47,610 nt of DNA, taken from contig CALFSX010000145.1 of NCBI GenBank assembly GCA_937916515.1, forward strand, positions 1 to 47,610, in the 5' to 3' direction. The position numbers and the translations under genes were made by a program. Source of the DNA: an uncultured Planctomycetaceae bacterium. Its GTDB lineage: Bacteria > Planctomycetota > Planctomycetia > Planctomycetales > Planctomycetaceae. Within the stretch, counting starts at the first letter, position 1, and every line of letters begins with the position of its first letter. Below the pieces are notes generated by a model that saw only the letters and a program-made list of their open reading frames with translations, ran no database searches and was not told where the DNA came from. Positions 37,448 through 46,410 of the stretch are shown here, one piece after another.

Positions 37448-39043
37448 TTACGATCGCGAATGTCGAGCCTGCCTTGAAGGCAGTAACTTCTCAACATCTG
37501 CAACTTCGTGCGGAGCAGCAAGTTCGAACGGTCGCAAAAAAGCGGGCTTGTCTTTTCTGCCGCCAAGAACATAGTCAGACCAGATGGCGACAGCAACGCG
37601 TTGCCCATCGCAATGCAATTCGTCCGTCAGGAACGTGAATAAAATCTCAGCCAATTTTCCGAGTGGAATACCATGAGTTTTCTGCTCGCGTGCGAACAGC
37701 CAATCACTGAACTGCAAAAAACGACCAAATGCAGAATGACCATCCGCCCACATCAAAGGGTATGTCCTGGAAAAGTTTCCACTGTTTGCAACCAGATCCC
37801 AGTACCGAGCGAATCTGCGGAGCCGATGGACCGTATCAAAATCAAGCAATCGGTTGCTAAGAATTTCAAACGGAGGATGACCACTGTAGACCATTTGCCA
37901 TTCCTGATCATGGCGGGTTATCGGCGTGCCCTTGAGTCGTTTCAAGATTCCTACCTGAATTTCCTGAGGTTGCAGTGCCTCCAGACGATCAAAGCCTAAG
38001 GCGAGACTTTCAATCGATTCTCCAGGCAGACCGATAATTAAATCCGCATGAATATGAACGCCTGTCTGCTGTTTCAAGAATCGAAAATTATTTTCCAGCT
38101 GCTGGTTATCCTGTCGCCGACTGATCAGCTCACCAACATCGTCGTTGAAAGTCTGAACACCAATTTCGAACTGCAGAACGCCTTCAGGAAACTTCGCAAT
38201 CAACTCTCGCAGTGATTCGGGTAGCCGATCCGGTATCATTTCGAAGTGCAGAAACAATCCCGGTCGCATTCGCTCCAGAAAATACTGCAGGATTGCAGTG
38301 CTGACACGCATGTTAAGATTGAACGTTCGATCCACAAATTTGAACTGCTTTGCTCCACGATCAAGCAGCCCCTGCATCGCATCCAGAAACTCATTCAGAT
38401 CAAACATCCGCACCGGAATGTCGAGCGCAGACAGACAAAACTCACAAGTGAAGGGGCAGCCGCGAGAAACCTCTACATAGATAACTCGTTGAGCAATGTC
38501 TTCATCAGAATACAAATGGTAAGGCAACGCAACGCTGTCCAACGCTGGCACGCCTCCGTGAATCACCATTGGCCCCGCGGTTGAATCTGGATCGCAGACA
38601 AGTTCGTCAGCTGCCATCAACAATGAAGTTGAATTGCTGGCAATATTGTTATTCTGCCGCAACAGCTTGCCGCACAATTCAGGAAATGCACGATCCGCCT
38701 CGCCCGTGACAACAAAGTCGGACAGTTGCACAATCGGCTGCCCATCGATTTCGTAACTAACTTCCGGGCCACCCAGTACGATCACAATATCGGGCCGAAC
38801 TCGCTTCAAGTCGGCGACTAACTGAGTTGCGGGTTCCACATTCCAAATGTAGACACCAACACCAACGATTCTGGGATTGTGTGAAAGGATCTCAGCAATC
38901 ATATCGACAGACCGATCGCCGATACCGAACTCCAGCATGACCGTGGAGCCCTGAAGTTCGCCCATATTCGCCATTAAGTAGCGCAGCCCAAAGGAACTGT
39001 GCCAGTATCGAGCATTCAGAGTTGTCAGGACGATGTCTGGCAT
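37448..39043 (-). CDS. B12-binding radical SAM protein
   Basis: 531 residues from ATG 39043. N-terminal cobalamin-binding-like domain (about 1-150, with [18 protein letters not shown] and [14 protein letters not shown]), then the radical SAM core with cluster cysteines C196-x3-C200-x2-C203 ([10 protein letters not shown]) at the expected place, followed by the TIM-barrel ([20 protein letters not shown]) and a C-terminal DUF4080-like part. Uses SAM and a 4Fe-4S cluster to make a 5'-deoxyadenosyl radical; many such proteins act as methyltransferases. The B12 base contact motif could not be found, so cobalamin use is inferred. No operon partner shows the substrate. Confidence 0.9.
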   Translation of the reverse strand: MPDIVLTTLNARYWHSSFGLRYLMANMGELQGSTVMLEFGIGDRSVDMIAEILSHNPRIVGVGVYIWNVEPATQLVADLKRVRPDIVIVLGGPEVSYEIDGQPIVQLSDFVVTGEADRAFPELCGKLLRQNNNIASNSTSLLMAADELVCDPDSTAGPMVIHGGVPALDSVALPYHLYSDEDIAQRVIYVEVSRGCPFTCEFCLSALDIPVRMFDLNEFLDAMQGLLDRGAKQFKFVDRTFNLNMRVSTAILQYFLERMRPGLFLHFEMIPDRLPESLRELIAKFPEGVLQFEIGVQTFNDDVGELISRRQDNQQLENNFRFLKQQTGVHIHADLIIGLPGESIESLALGFDRLEALQPQEIQVGILKRLKGTPITRHDQEWQMVYSGHPPFEILSNRLLDFDTVHRLRRFARYWDLVANSGNFSRTYPLMWADGHSAFGRFLQFSDWLFAREQKTHGIPLGKLAEILFTFLTDELHCDGQRVAVAIWSDYVLGGRKDKPAFLRPFELAAPHEVADVEKLLPSRQARHSRS

Positions 39044-39164
39044 AAAACCAGCGGTCAGTTCTTAAAGGATTAGATGCGAGTCAAAAACAGTCCTCGCAAA
39101 GCTTGCGTCTCTTTTGTGGTAGGCAGTCAACAGCGTGCGAGCCCTGCGACAACCCGGTACCGGA

Positions 39165-39199
39165 CACAAAAAAAACTCTGCGTGAAACACGCAGAGTTT
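39165..39199 (-). terminator. Rho-independent terminator of the ugd gene
   Basis: Minus strand: AAACTCTGCGTG-ttt-CACGCAGAGTTT, a perfect 12-bp stem with 3-nt loop, then a run of T (8 in all, 3 of them in the stem). It lies 65 nt after the ugd stop (39264), the best terminator in the window. Confidence 0.9.
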
Positions 39200-39263
39200 A
39201 TCATTCATCTTGAACAGGTCTCTGGCGAAATCACCTGCAACCTGGTTTTCGTCGTGATCCGCG

Positions 39264-40598
39264 TCACGATTCGGAAGCAACTGTCGGAACCGGCAGAGCA
39301 CTCAGGCCAATGCCCGAATAGTGAAATCCGCGTTTCGCCATTTTCTTGCGGTCATACAGGTTGCGTCCGTCGAAGATTACCGGTGACTTCATTTTCAACT
39401 TGATGTAGTCGAAATCGGGATTTCGGAATTCATTCCACTCAGTAACAATCGCCAACGCGTCGGCTCCATCGCAGGCGTCGTAATGGTGATCACAGAAAGT
39501 CACCTGATCGCCTAGTTCGGCTTTAACATTTTCCATGGCGACAGGATCAGACGCCTTCACCAATGCACCAGCCTTCAGCAGACTGCGAATCAGTACCAGC
39601 GATGGAGCTTCACGAATATCGTCGGTTCGAGGCTTGAACGACAGCCCCCAAACGGCAACCGTCTTTCCGGATAGATCACCACCAAAGAAGTCATTCAGCT
39701 TGTTAAATAAAACGTTCTTTTGCTGATCATTTGTTTCGTCAACGGTGCGAAGAATACGAGGACTGACTCCATTGTCCGAAGCCACAGCCGCAAGTGCTCG
39801 TACGTCTTTGGGAAAACACGATCCGCCATACCCAACGCCTGGAAACAAAAACGAAAAGCCAATACGAGCGTCGTGTCCTATGCCTTTTCGCACTTCATTG
39901 ATATCAGCATTCACTTTTTCACAGATGTTCGCAATCTCGTTGATAAAGCTGATCTTTGTCGCCAGCATGCAGTTGGCCGCGTACTTGACCATTTCCGCGC
40001 TTTCAATCCCCATGGAAATGAAAGGCTTTTCCGTTCGCAGAAACGGCTTGTAAAGTTCCTGAACGACATCAGCCGCTTCTTCATCGTCAACTCCCACGAC
40101 AACTCGGTCGGGCTTTGTGAAGTCATCAATCGCGGCACCTTCCTTCAGGAATTCCGGATTGGACGCCGAATAAAACGGAGTGTCTGTTTTCGCCTGAATC
40201 CATTCTCGCACTCGCCGATTCGTTCCGACTGGCACGGTGCTTTTGCAAATCACAACGGCGCTAGGCTCAAGGTACGGAGCCATAGACTCCGCAGCACTTT
40301 GAACGTACTTCAAATCGGCAGCACCGTTGTCATCCTGAGGAGTACCCACGCAAATGAAGACGCACTTCGCTCCCGTGATGGCTTCTTCATAGCTGGTCGA
40401 AAACGTCAGACGTCCGGAAGCGGAGTTGCGTTTTACCAACTCAGTCAGACCTGGTTCGTAAATCGGTATACCACCATTATTCAGTAGATCAACTTTCTTC
40501 TGATCTACGTCCAGGCACGTTACTTCGTTGCCACTTTCAGCAAAGCAGGTCCCGGTCACGAGCCCAACATAGCCCGTGCCAATCATTGTGACTTTCAT
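39264..40598 (-). CDS. ugd: UDP-glucose 6-dehydrogenase
   Basis: 444 residues from ATG 40598. Oxidises UDP-glucose to UDP-glucuronate with NAD+, supplying cell-surface polysaccharides. N-terminal NAD fold [17 protein letters not shown], central NPEFLKEG motif (about 147-154), catalytic Cys261 in [10 protein letters not shown], and the usual [18 protein letters not shown] helix. The C-terminal domain carries the [14 protein letters not shown] segment. Family also includes GDP-mannose dehydrogenase, but motifs fit UDP-glucose better. R repeat copy 3 lies 12 nt upstream, so the leader is structured; AGGA precedes the ATG. Followed by a strong terminator. Downstream of the GT2/methyltransferase pair on the same strand. 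Confidence 0.94.
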   Translation of the reverse strand: MKVTMIGTGYVGLVTGTCFAESGNEVTCLDVDQKKVDLLNNGGIPIYEPGLTELVKRNSASGRLTFSTSYEEAITGAKCVFICVGTPQDDNGAADLKYVQSAAESMAPYLEPSAVVICKSTVPVGTNRRVREWIQAKTDTPFYSASNPEFLKEGAAIDDFTKPDRVVVGVDDEEAADVVQELYKPFLRTEKPFISMGIESAEMVKYAANCMLATKISFINEIANICEKVNADINEVRKGIGHDARIGFSFLFPGVGYGGSCFPKDVRALAAVASDNGVSPRILRTVDETNDQQKNVLFNKLNDFFGGDLSGKTVAVWGLSFKPRTDDIREAPSLVLIRSLLKAGALVKASDPVAMENVKAELGDQVTFCDHHYDACDGADALAIVTEWNEFRNPDFDYIKLKMKSPVIFDGRNLYDRKKMAKRGFHYSGIGLSALPVPTVASES

Positions 40599-40608
40599 CT
40601 GCAATCCT

Positions 40609-40740
40609 AACAAGGGCTTCGCCCTTGACCCAATGGCGTGGCATGCGAGAGAACGTGGAAAGTTCTAATCGCCGAGCCGCTCCGTTGTCGCTACGAGAAA
40701 GATGCGTGCACCGTGCCCACATCATTTTAAGGAAGACTCA
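40609..40740 (-). repeat. R repeat, copy 3
   Basis: 132 bp. Begins with CAAGGGC-ttc-GCCCTTG (40611-40627), inner hairpin AGAAC-gtggaaa-GTTCT, and ends with a partial tail. Directly followed by copy 4. Closest R copy to a start codon: 12 nt from the ugd ATG on the minus strand. Confidence 0.85.
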
Positions 40741-40872
40741 AACAAGGGCTTCGCCCTTGCCCCAATGGCGTGGCATGCGAAAGAACGTGGAAGGTTCCAA
40801 TCGCCGAGCCGCTCAGTTGTCGCTACGAGAAAGTTGCGTGCACCGTGCCCGCATTGTCCGGAATAAGACACT
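40741..40872 (-). repeat. R repeat, copy 4
   Basis: 132 bp, tandem with copy 3 and about 90% identical by eye. Terminal hairpin CAAGGGC-ttc-GCCCTTG; inner hairpin GAAC-gtggaag-GTTC. Ends CCGGAATAAGACACT, 45 nt from the GT2 stop. Confidence 0.85.
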
Positions 40873-40916
40873 CATCAGCGTCTATCAACATTAGTAAAAC
40901 AGTATCCACTTACCTG

Positions 40917-41987
40917 TCAGCGATTTGAGTTCGAAGTGATCGTTCGGTTAAATTCGGCGTCCACATCAGACAGCACCTTATCAAGCTTAGGCAATCCACC
41001 ACGACGCAACTCCCTTTGGCCGGAATGATAGTTTCGAGTTGCCTCTTTCAGATAGACCGGTCGGCATCGAACCTGGTCGTAAATTCGAATTACGTATTCG
41101 CCAAGCACACTAATTCCAAATGCGTTTAACGCTCCAAAAAACGATGCCGTTATGATCATTGACGTCCAGCCCGGAATAGCCAACCCGGTCATCGTCTTGT
41201 GATACAACACAAACGCCACTGATGCACCGCACACCAGACATGACATGCCAGCAATGAAGTAGAACAGGGTTAATGGGAAAGATGAAAATGCAAAAATGGC
41301 GGTTTTGGCTAATCTAAACAAGCCTGACAGCGAAACTCGCGGTTGCTCATCATGGCGAGCCAGCCGCTCAACCGGAACGCCTTCCTGTCGAAATCCCGTC
41401 CAACTACGAAGCCCCGGAAAGTAGCGTTCGCGTTCTCCCAGACTCAGCAATGCCGTCACAACACGTCGATCCATCAAGCCAAAATTCCCAGCATCAGCTG
41501 GCATGGCGCTATCTGCGACGGCGTTTAGAATTCGATAAAAACCATAGAACAAGAATCGCTTCGGCAGCGATTCTTTCCGATTGAAGCGTTGAGCGTACAC
41601 GACGTCGCAACCGATTTCCCACTTATCCAGAAACTGCACAATCGCTTGCGGATCGTCCTGTAAATCAGAATCCATCACGACCACAACGTCGCCGGAAGCG
41701 TGTTCCATCCCGGCATGCAACGCTGGTTGATGCCCAAAATTTCTAGCCAGATGAACAACGACAATCCGCTCATCCTGAGCGGCCAGCTGATCCAGCATTT
41801 CACGACTGCCATCTGACGAGCCGTCGTTGACATAAACGATTTCAAACGATGCCGCCGCAACGTCAAGCACGGCTTTCAGCTTGTCGGTAAGTTCCTGCAA
41901 TACTGCCCCTTCGTTATACACGGGCAGCACGGCCGAAACACAAATCGAAGACCGACTTCTAATTGACTCGTCAATGGCCGTAATCAT
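40917..41987 (-). CDS. GT2 glycosyltransferase, dolichol-phosphate-mannose-synthase type
   Basis: 356 residues from ATG 41987. Family 2 GT-A catalytic domain with VSAVLPVYNEGAVLQELTDKL, the sugar-nucleotide motif VYVNDGSSDGS and the acidic VMDSDLQDDP. Followed by two C-terminal membrane helices (FSSFPLTLFYFIAGMSCLVC; the next near 290-315). This is the layout of GtrB/ArnC-like enzymes that charge polyprenyl-phosphate with a sugar. ATG overlaps the methyltransferase stop (ATGA at 41987-41984), implying translational coupling. Likely partner: GT-C protein at 43148. Donor unknown. Confidence 0.92.
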   Translation of the reverse strand: MITAIDESIRSRSSICVSAVLPVYNEGAVLQELTDKLKAVLDVAAASFEIVYVNDGSSDGSREMLDQLAAQDERIVVVHLARNFGHQPALHAGMEHASGDVVVVMDSDLQDDPQAIVQFLDKWEIGCDVVYAQRFNRKESLPKRFLFYGFYRILNAVADSAMPADAGNFGLMDRRVVTALLSLGERERYFPGLRSWTGFRQEGVPVERLARHDEQPRVSLSGLFRLAKTAIFAFSSFPLTLFYFIAGMSCLVCGASVAFVLYHKTMTGLAIPGWTSMIITASFFGALNAFGISVLGEYVIRIYDQVRCRPVYLKEATRNYHSGQRELRRGGLPKLDKVLSDVDAEFNRTITSNSNR

Positions 41988-42709
41988 TTGCGAAGTACTC
42001 CAGCCAGCGATAGTCCCGCTGGAACCGGCAACTTGTTCATGCACCAACGTTCAGCTTTGGCGGCGTTGATCAATGCGTTGTTTGTGAACGAAGAGACTTC
42101 CGGAAAATCCGGGTGTTCGCGTTTTGGAAAGATCTTCTCCCAACTGCGAACGGCGACTGCGGCTGGCAGGGTAAAGCTGTTCCAGTGATTCATCCACTGA
42201 ACTCGAAAACCGGCGCCCGCTGCCTGCTTACGAAATTCGCGAGTCGTATATCTTCGAAAATGCCCCAGCTGTTCGTCCCAACGACTGTACAGCCATGGAC
42301 AGGCTGGCACCGTTAAAACAACGACACCACCATCCATCAACGCATTGTGCATGTGCTGTAATGCCAGAACCGGATGTTCTATGTGTTCCAGAACATCCAG
42401 CAGTACAATCGCATTGACACTGTTATTCTCGACTGGCCACGGCTGTTCAAGGTCATGCACGTGAACATCATCAATGCCACGCCCACGCACATGAGCGACT
42501 GATTCGGGCATAAGGTCCAACCCGGTAACTTCGTAACCGAGCTTCTGAAACTCAATCAAGTTGCGACCAGAACCAATGCCACCTTCCACAAGTCTGCCAG
42601 GAGCAGGACAGTACTTGTTAAGCAGCCTCACCGCCAGTTCACGCTTTGCCACGTGCCACCAGTAAGTTTCTTCCAGGTCAACAAGTTGTTGCAAATGACT
42701 GGCGTCCAT
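41984..42709 (-). CDS. Class I SAM-dependent methyltransferase
   Basis: 241 residues. Methyltransferase of the Methyltransf_11/12 type: LVEGGIGSGRNLIEFQKLGYEVTG, cut here, contains motif I (EGGIGSGRN) and the acidic residue after strand 2 (GLDLMP). Motifs for strands 4-5 appear as AIVLLDVLEHIEHP. The C-terminal part ends in a hydrophobic helix (VPAGLSLAGVLRK). Together with the coupled GT2 gene it suggests modification of a glycan or lipid carrier. Substrate unknown. Confidence 0.92.
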   Translation of the reverse strand: MDASHLQQLVDLEETYWWHVAKRELAVRLLNKYCPAPGRLVEGGIGSGRNLIEFQKLGYEVTGLDLMPESVAHVRGRGIDDVHVHDLEQPWPVENNSVNAIVLLDVLEHIEHPVLALQHMHNALMDGGVVVLTVPACPWLYSRWDEQLGHFRRYTTREFRKQAAGAGFRVQWMNHWNSFTLPAAVAVRSWEKIFPKREHPDFPEVSSFTNNALINAAKAERWCMNKLPVPAGLSLAGVLRK

Positions 42710-42855
42710 AAGCCGAGCGTTTCCAGGGTTATTCCGTCACGACAAGCGGCGAACAGAATTGGGAGGGAATCGAATTTATGTATTGCTGCAGGATCGTGCA
42801 ATGTGCACGCGTTGCCCGCATATTTTTCATGAAGACAACGAAGCGTTATTAAGAA

Positions 42856-43113
42856 TCAGTTAGAACCAACGGCGAACCTTCCGCTTTGATGGCTGCAGAA
42901 ACCTATCACGAAAACCGGATGAAGGTCTGCGAAGTCTGCGTCGACGAATCGGCTGGTAGCGATTGTCTGGAATTTGTGTCGATACTGACGATCGTGTTGA
43001 TTTTTCGAAACGTCCTGCACATCCGATACGGCTGCCAGCAGCTCAGCAGAAACGATAAGCTGCTCAGGTTGTGCGTTCGTAGCACCTGCATATTCAATAC
43101 AAACGTACTTCAC
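42856..43113 (-). CDS. Possible small protein
   Basis: 85 residues from GTG 43113; the 5' neighbour is the GT-C gene on the other strand. The reading frame has codon usage biased to G at first position and the protein-like composition of real genes (KYVCIEYAGATNAQPEQLIV, AELLAAVSDVQDVSKNQHD). No homologue recognised. The gap from 42710 to 43147 otherwise has nothing definite. Could be a gene fragment. Confidence 0.35.
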   Translation of the reverse strand: MKYVCIEYAGATNAQPEQLIVSAELLAAVSDVQDVSKNQHDRQYRHKFQTIATSRFVDADFADLHPVFVIGFCSHQSGRFAVGSN

Positions 43114-43147
43114 TGAATCAACGATCAGTGGCAGATCGCAAACTTTG

Positions 43148-44878
43148 ATGCGCTATTCCACCGCCAGTCAGCCGGCGACTGATACTAAAACCACAGTACA
43201 CAACAACCACAGTGCAAAACTTCTTCCGCCAGGAACCCATTCCTTGTCGAGCGTTGGAAACACAAAAATTCTGCACTCACCAGCCGAAGCCGCTCACTTC
43301 GACGCGGAAGACATTCGTCCGCTGTTGCCAGCGTGGTTAAGTGTGGTCGCAACGATTGTTTTAGCGGCGATACTTCTGCCGTTGTTTATATGTGCTCCCG
43401 TCACCAGCGACACTTCGTTGTTCGACGTTCAGGCGATGACGGTTTTGAAAGGCGGAGTCCTGTATCGCGATATCGTCGAACCCAATCTTCCAGGAATCGT
43501 CTGGGTTCACCTTGGACTGCGCACGCTTATCGGCTGGTCATCAGAAGCCATTCGAATCGCGGATTTCTGCATCTTCACCGCAACTATGCTTCTGCTCGCG
43601 AATCTTGTAGTGTCGTCTGGATCAGCCAAACATCGCAACAGTCGTGCTGGAATGTTCATATTCACAAGCAGTCTGTTTTACCTCACGCGTAATGAGTGGT
43701 GCCATTGCCAGCGTGATATCTGGATGTTGCTGCCAGTAAGTTGTGCTATCTGGCTGCGGTCAACGCGTAGTGATCAGTTTCGCCATTTGCCCTATTGCAA
43801 TGTCATCGAAGGAATTTTCTGGGGCATCGCGTTCTGGATCAAACCGCACGTCGCTATCCCTGCAATCTCTGTTATCTTGATTGACGCGGTCTGCCTGAAG
43901 AACTGGAAGCTGCGAGCCACCGACACAGGCGGAATAATTTTGGGTGGAGTGTTGGCCGCAATACCAGGGATCGTGTGGTTGATCTCAACCGGCGCATGGG
44001 AACACTTCTGGACCATGATGCTGCAATGGAACCCGGAATATCTTGAAGCCGGCCGCAACCGTCGCGACTGGAATCGAGTTTATTTGCTGCTGCAAAGATT
44101 TCATCCCTGGTGGGCGATCCACGTTGTCGCCGTGCCTTTAGCCGTTCAAACAATCGTGGCTGCGTTTCGCGCCACGGTCGACACAGAACAAACTCAGCGG
44201 TCAATCCGCAGCATGTTCAGTGCCTGCTACCTGTCATGGCTGCTGCAGGCGTTTCTGCTGCAACACGCGATGGACTATATCCACGTTCCTGAAGTTCTTC
44301 TGGCCATCTGCGTTATTGCCGCACATCCGTGGCAACTTGACCTGCAGTTACGAAGAGTGGCCACTGCTGCGCTGCTTGGGCTGGCACTTCTGGCGACGCC
44401 TCAATTTCACAACGGACGCATGACCGCGTGGGCACACTGTTTTACGGAAGGCAGTTCACCAGAAATTCGAGGTCTGCTGGCTCAAGGAAACTATCCGGAC
44501 TGGAATCACATCCACCAGGTGGAAGATTTCCTGCATTCACGCAACGTCGCAGACGGTGAAGTGGCTTGCCTGAACGTCCACTGTATTCATCTGCATCAGG
44601 AACTGGCCATACTTCCCGCGACACGATACTGGAGCATCAACTGCCTGCTGACCATGTTCCCGAAACGATATGATGAAATCATGGCGACAGTGGCTGCAGG
44701 AAAACATCGTTTTGTTGTTGTGGAAGCAAACGAATCGAATCAAAAAGACCAGATTCTGCCAAAGTCACTTCCAGGCAACCTGCCCGTCGTGTTCGAATCC
44801 GGGACTTATCGAGTCTACGAAACCCGAGTCCAAGAAGTGCCACCCACCAATAACGCAATATCTACGGCACAGAAATAG
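43148..44878 (+). CDS. GT-C type membrane glycosyltransferase-like protein
   Basis: 576 residues from ATG 43148 (a TTG at 43145 is next to it). Disordered 60-residue N-terminus, then about 9-10 membrane helices. The first periplasmic loop carries APVTSDTSLFDVQAMTVLKG with aspartates placed like the catalytic Asp of GT39/ArnT-family enzymes. The C-terminal soluble part ends KSLPGNLPVVFESGTYRVYE. Inferred role: transfers a sugar from a polyprenyl-phosphate donor, which the coupled GT2 would make. It is followed by R repeat copy 5. The family link is structural, not confirmed by motif. Confidence 0.75.
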   Translation: MRYSTASQPATDTKTTVHNNHSAKLLPPGTHSLSSVGNTKILHSPAEAAHFDAEDIRPLLPAWLSVVATIVLAAILLPLFICAPVTSDTSLFDVQAMTVLKGGVLYRDIVEPNLPGIVWVHLGLRTLIGWSSEAIRIADFCIFTATMLLLANLVVSSGSAKHRNSRAGMFIFTSSLFYLTRNEWCHCQRDIWMLLPVSCAIWLRSTRSDQFRHLPYCNVIEGIFWGIAFWIKPHVAIPAISVILIDAVCLKNWKLRATDTGGIILGGVLAAIPGIVWLISTGAWEHFWTMMLQWNPEYLEAGRNRRDWNRVYLLLQRFHPWWAIHVVAVPLAVQTIVAAFRATVDTEQTQRSIRSMFSACYLSWLLQAFLLQHAMDYIHVPEVLLAICVIAAHPWQLDLQLRRVATAALLGLALLATPQFHNGRMTAWAHCFTEGSSPEIRGLLAQGNYPDWNHIHQVEDFLHSRNVADGEVACLNVHCIHLHQELAILPATRYWSINCLLTMFPKRYDEIMATVAAGKHRFVVVEANESNQKDQILPKSLPGNLPVVFESGTYRVYETRVQEVPPTNNAISTAQK

Positions 44879-44906
44879 ACTGCTGCCAACAGCACCGCAA
44901 GATCCC

Positions 44907-45054
44907 AACAAGGGCTTCGCCGTTGACCGATTGGCGTGGATAGCCGGAAAACGTGGACGTTCGAACCGCCGAGCCTCTCCGTTGTCGCTGTGAGAAGTCG
45001 CTGTGAGAATCAGGCGATCTCCGTGCACGCATCTTTTTGATGCAAGACACTGAC
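44907..45054 (-). repeat. R repeat, copy 5
   Basis: About 148 bp, the most divergent and longest copy. Terminal hairpin AAGGGC-ttc-GCCGTT is imperfect; the inner hairpin is AACGT-gg-ACGTT, a different sequence but still fully paired. An internal duplication GTCGCTGTGAGAA x2 accounts for the extra length. Ends GCAAGACACTGAC. Lies between the ends of two convergent genes. Confidence 0.75.
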
Positions 45055-45071
45055 GGGCATTCGGCAAACGG

Positions 45072-46121
45072 TTAGCTTCGGCAAATAACAGGCCAAACGT
45101 CCAATAACTCGTCGCCTCGATAAACGTGAATCTGTCTGTGCATCAGAACCGTTCGATTGGAAATCGCCACTGCAAGCTGCACCTGCTGGCCGATCTTCAC
45201 GTCACGTGAATCACCCTCCAACAATAACACAGTGTGCTCGTCGTACATCGCCGCAACGCCAGCACCATCAATTCCGACAACTCTCGGAATGGCTGCTGAA
45301 GTATCAATTGTGTTCAGACCGACATTCAAAACAGCTTGCTCCAGCGACGGCCGGGAGATCACATCAGCAACAACGATTAATACGCTATTGCCTCCCAAAA
45401 GCTCACTGCCGTGCGGATCTGTAAATTCACGGAAGGCCAGACAATCGGCCTGAATTTCGGTCACCACCGAATGCTCCGCAGCCACTTCAAAAACGCCAGT
45501 CGCGCCGGCACTGACAATTTCACATTCCAGCCCAACAGACAGCATAGCTTCGCGTGTTTGCTGCAGAGTTCCCATCGCCTCGAAAACCGCGTTTCGCTTC
45601 TTCCGGTAATCACCAATCGACGCCAGATGAGCTTCATTCCCAATGATGCCCGCAAACTGCAGACCCGGAAGTCTGCCGGCGGCTTGAGCTAGCTGGCTGG
45701 CATCTACGCGTGGCCGACAGCCAGTTCGGTTCATACCAACGTTCACTTCAACAAGAAATCTAAACTGGCAGGTATGCTGCAAGGCGGCCCTTGAATAAAA
45801 TTCGGCCTGCACAAAATGATCGACAATCAGAATCACTTCCGAAGTTCTGGCGGCGATTGCCAATCGCCGCAACTGATCCTCAGCAACTGCTACGTGAGCA
45901 AACAAAATCGACGGTATGCCTGCCTCGGCCAACGCTTCAACCTGACCAACAGTTTCAGTCGTGATTCCAATTGCTCCAGACTTTAACAACAACTTTGCAA
46001 TGTCTGGCTGACAGGCGGCCTTCACCTGAGGACGCCACTGCTTACCAAACGCTGCAACACACTCAGCCATTTGCCTGGCATTCGACTCCAGCAGGTCAAG
46101 ATTCAGTCGAAGTTCAGACAT
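45072..46121 (-). CDS. Fold-III PLP enzyme (D-threonine aldolase / DSD-like)
   Basis: 349 residues from ATG 46121; longer in-frame starts add Arg-rich leaders. N-terminal alanine-racemase-like barrel with the PLP lysine K34 in WRPQVKAAC (family consensus RPH-x-K-T). Later motifs: GAIGITTETVGQVEALAEAG, EVNVGMNRTGC, AGIIGNEAH and SAGATGVFEV; a small C-terminal beta-domain with YDEHTVLLLEG replaces the second racemase domain. These traits fit the D-threonine aldolase/D-serine dehydratase group. The typical C-terminal metal-binding His-x-Cys pair was not found, so metal use is doubtful. Substrate unknown. Transcribed opposite to the next gene. Confidence 0.85.
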   Translation of the reverse strand: MSELRLNLDLLESNARQMAECVAAFGKQWRPQVKAACQPDIAKLLLKSGAIGITTETVGQVEALAEAGIPSILFAHVAVAEDQLRRLAIAARTSEVILIVDHFVQAEFYSRAALQHTCQFRFLVEVNVGMNRTGCRPRVDASQLAQAAGRLPGLQFAGIIGNEAHLASIGDYRKKRNAVFEAMGTLQQTREAMLSVGLECEIVSAGATGVFEVAAEHSVVTEIQADCLAFREFTDPHGSELLGGNSVLIVVADVISRPSLEQAVLNVGLNTIDTSAAIPRVVGIDGAGVAAMYDEHTVLLLEGDSRDVKIGQQVQLAVAISNRTVLMHRQIHVYRGDELLDVWPVICRS

Positions 46122-46410
46122 CAAAAAGGATCTACGTTCTAAGTTAACAGAAATTGGAAAAACGTGACGCGCAACTGATCTGCTTTCTAGCGAGCGGGCA
46201 CCGCAGATTCTACACCTCTGCATTCACTGAACGCCGTTTCTTCAGAAGTCCGTTGGATGATTGCTGCCTGGTCGATCGAAAACGACTGACAAGTCGCTAA
46301 AGTTTGCGTATGCAAGTTGCGTTTTAACTTTCGGCGAGCCGCTGCTTCTGAAAAATCCGGCAATTGCCGCTCGCGTTTATCATTGTTTCTGCGATCTGAA
46401 ATTTTCTGAC

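Noticed and set aside
39720-40487. 255-codon plus-strand open frame inside ugd
   Set aside because: Antisense of a certain gene; Arg/His/Ser-rich composition.
42886-43116. 76-codon plus-strand frame in the gap before the GT-C gene
   Set aside because: Less protein-like than the opposite-strand frame over the same bases; two ATGs but no ribosome-binding site.
44945-44990. T-arm-like GTTCGAACC in R repeats, suggesting a tRNA
   Set aside because: No acceptor stem, anticodon arm or D-arm can be built around it; the sequence belongs to the inner R hairpin. Other copies have GTTCTAATC or GTTCCAATC.
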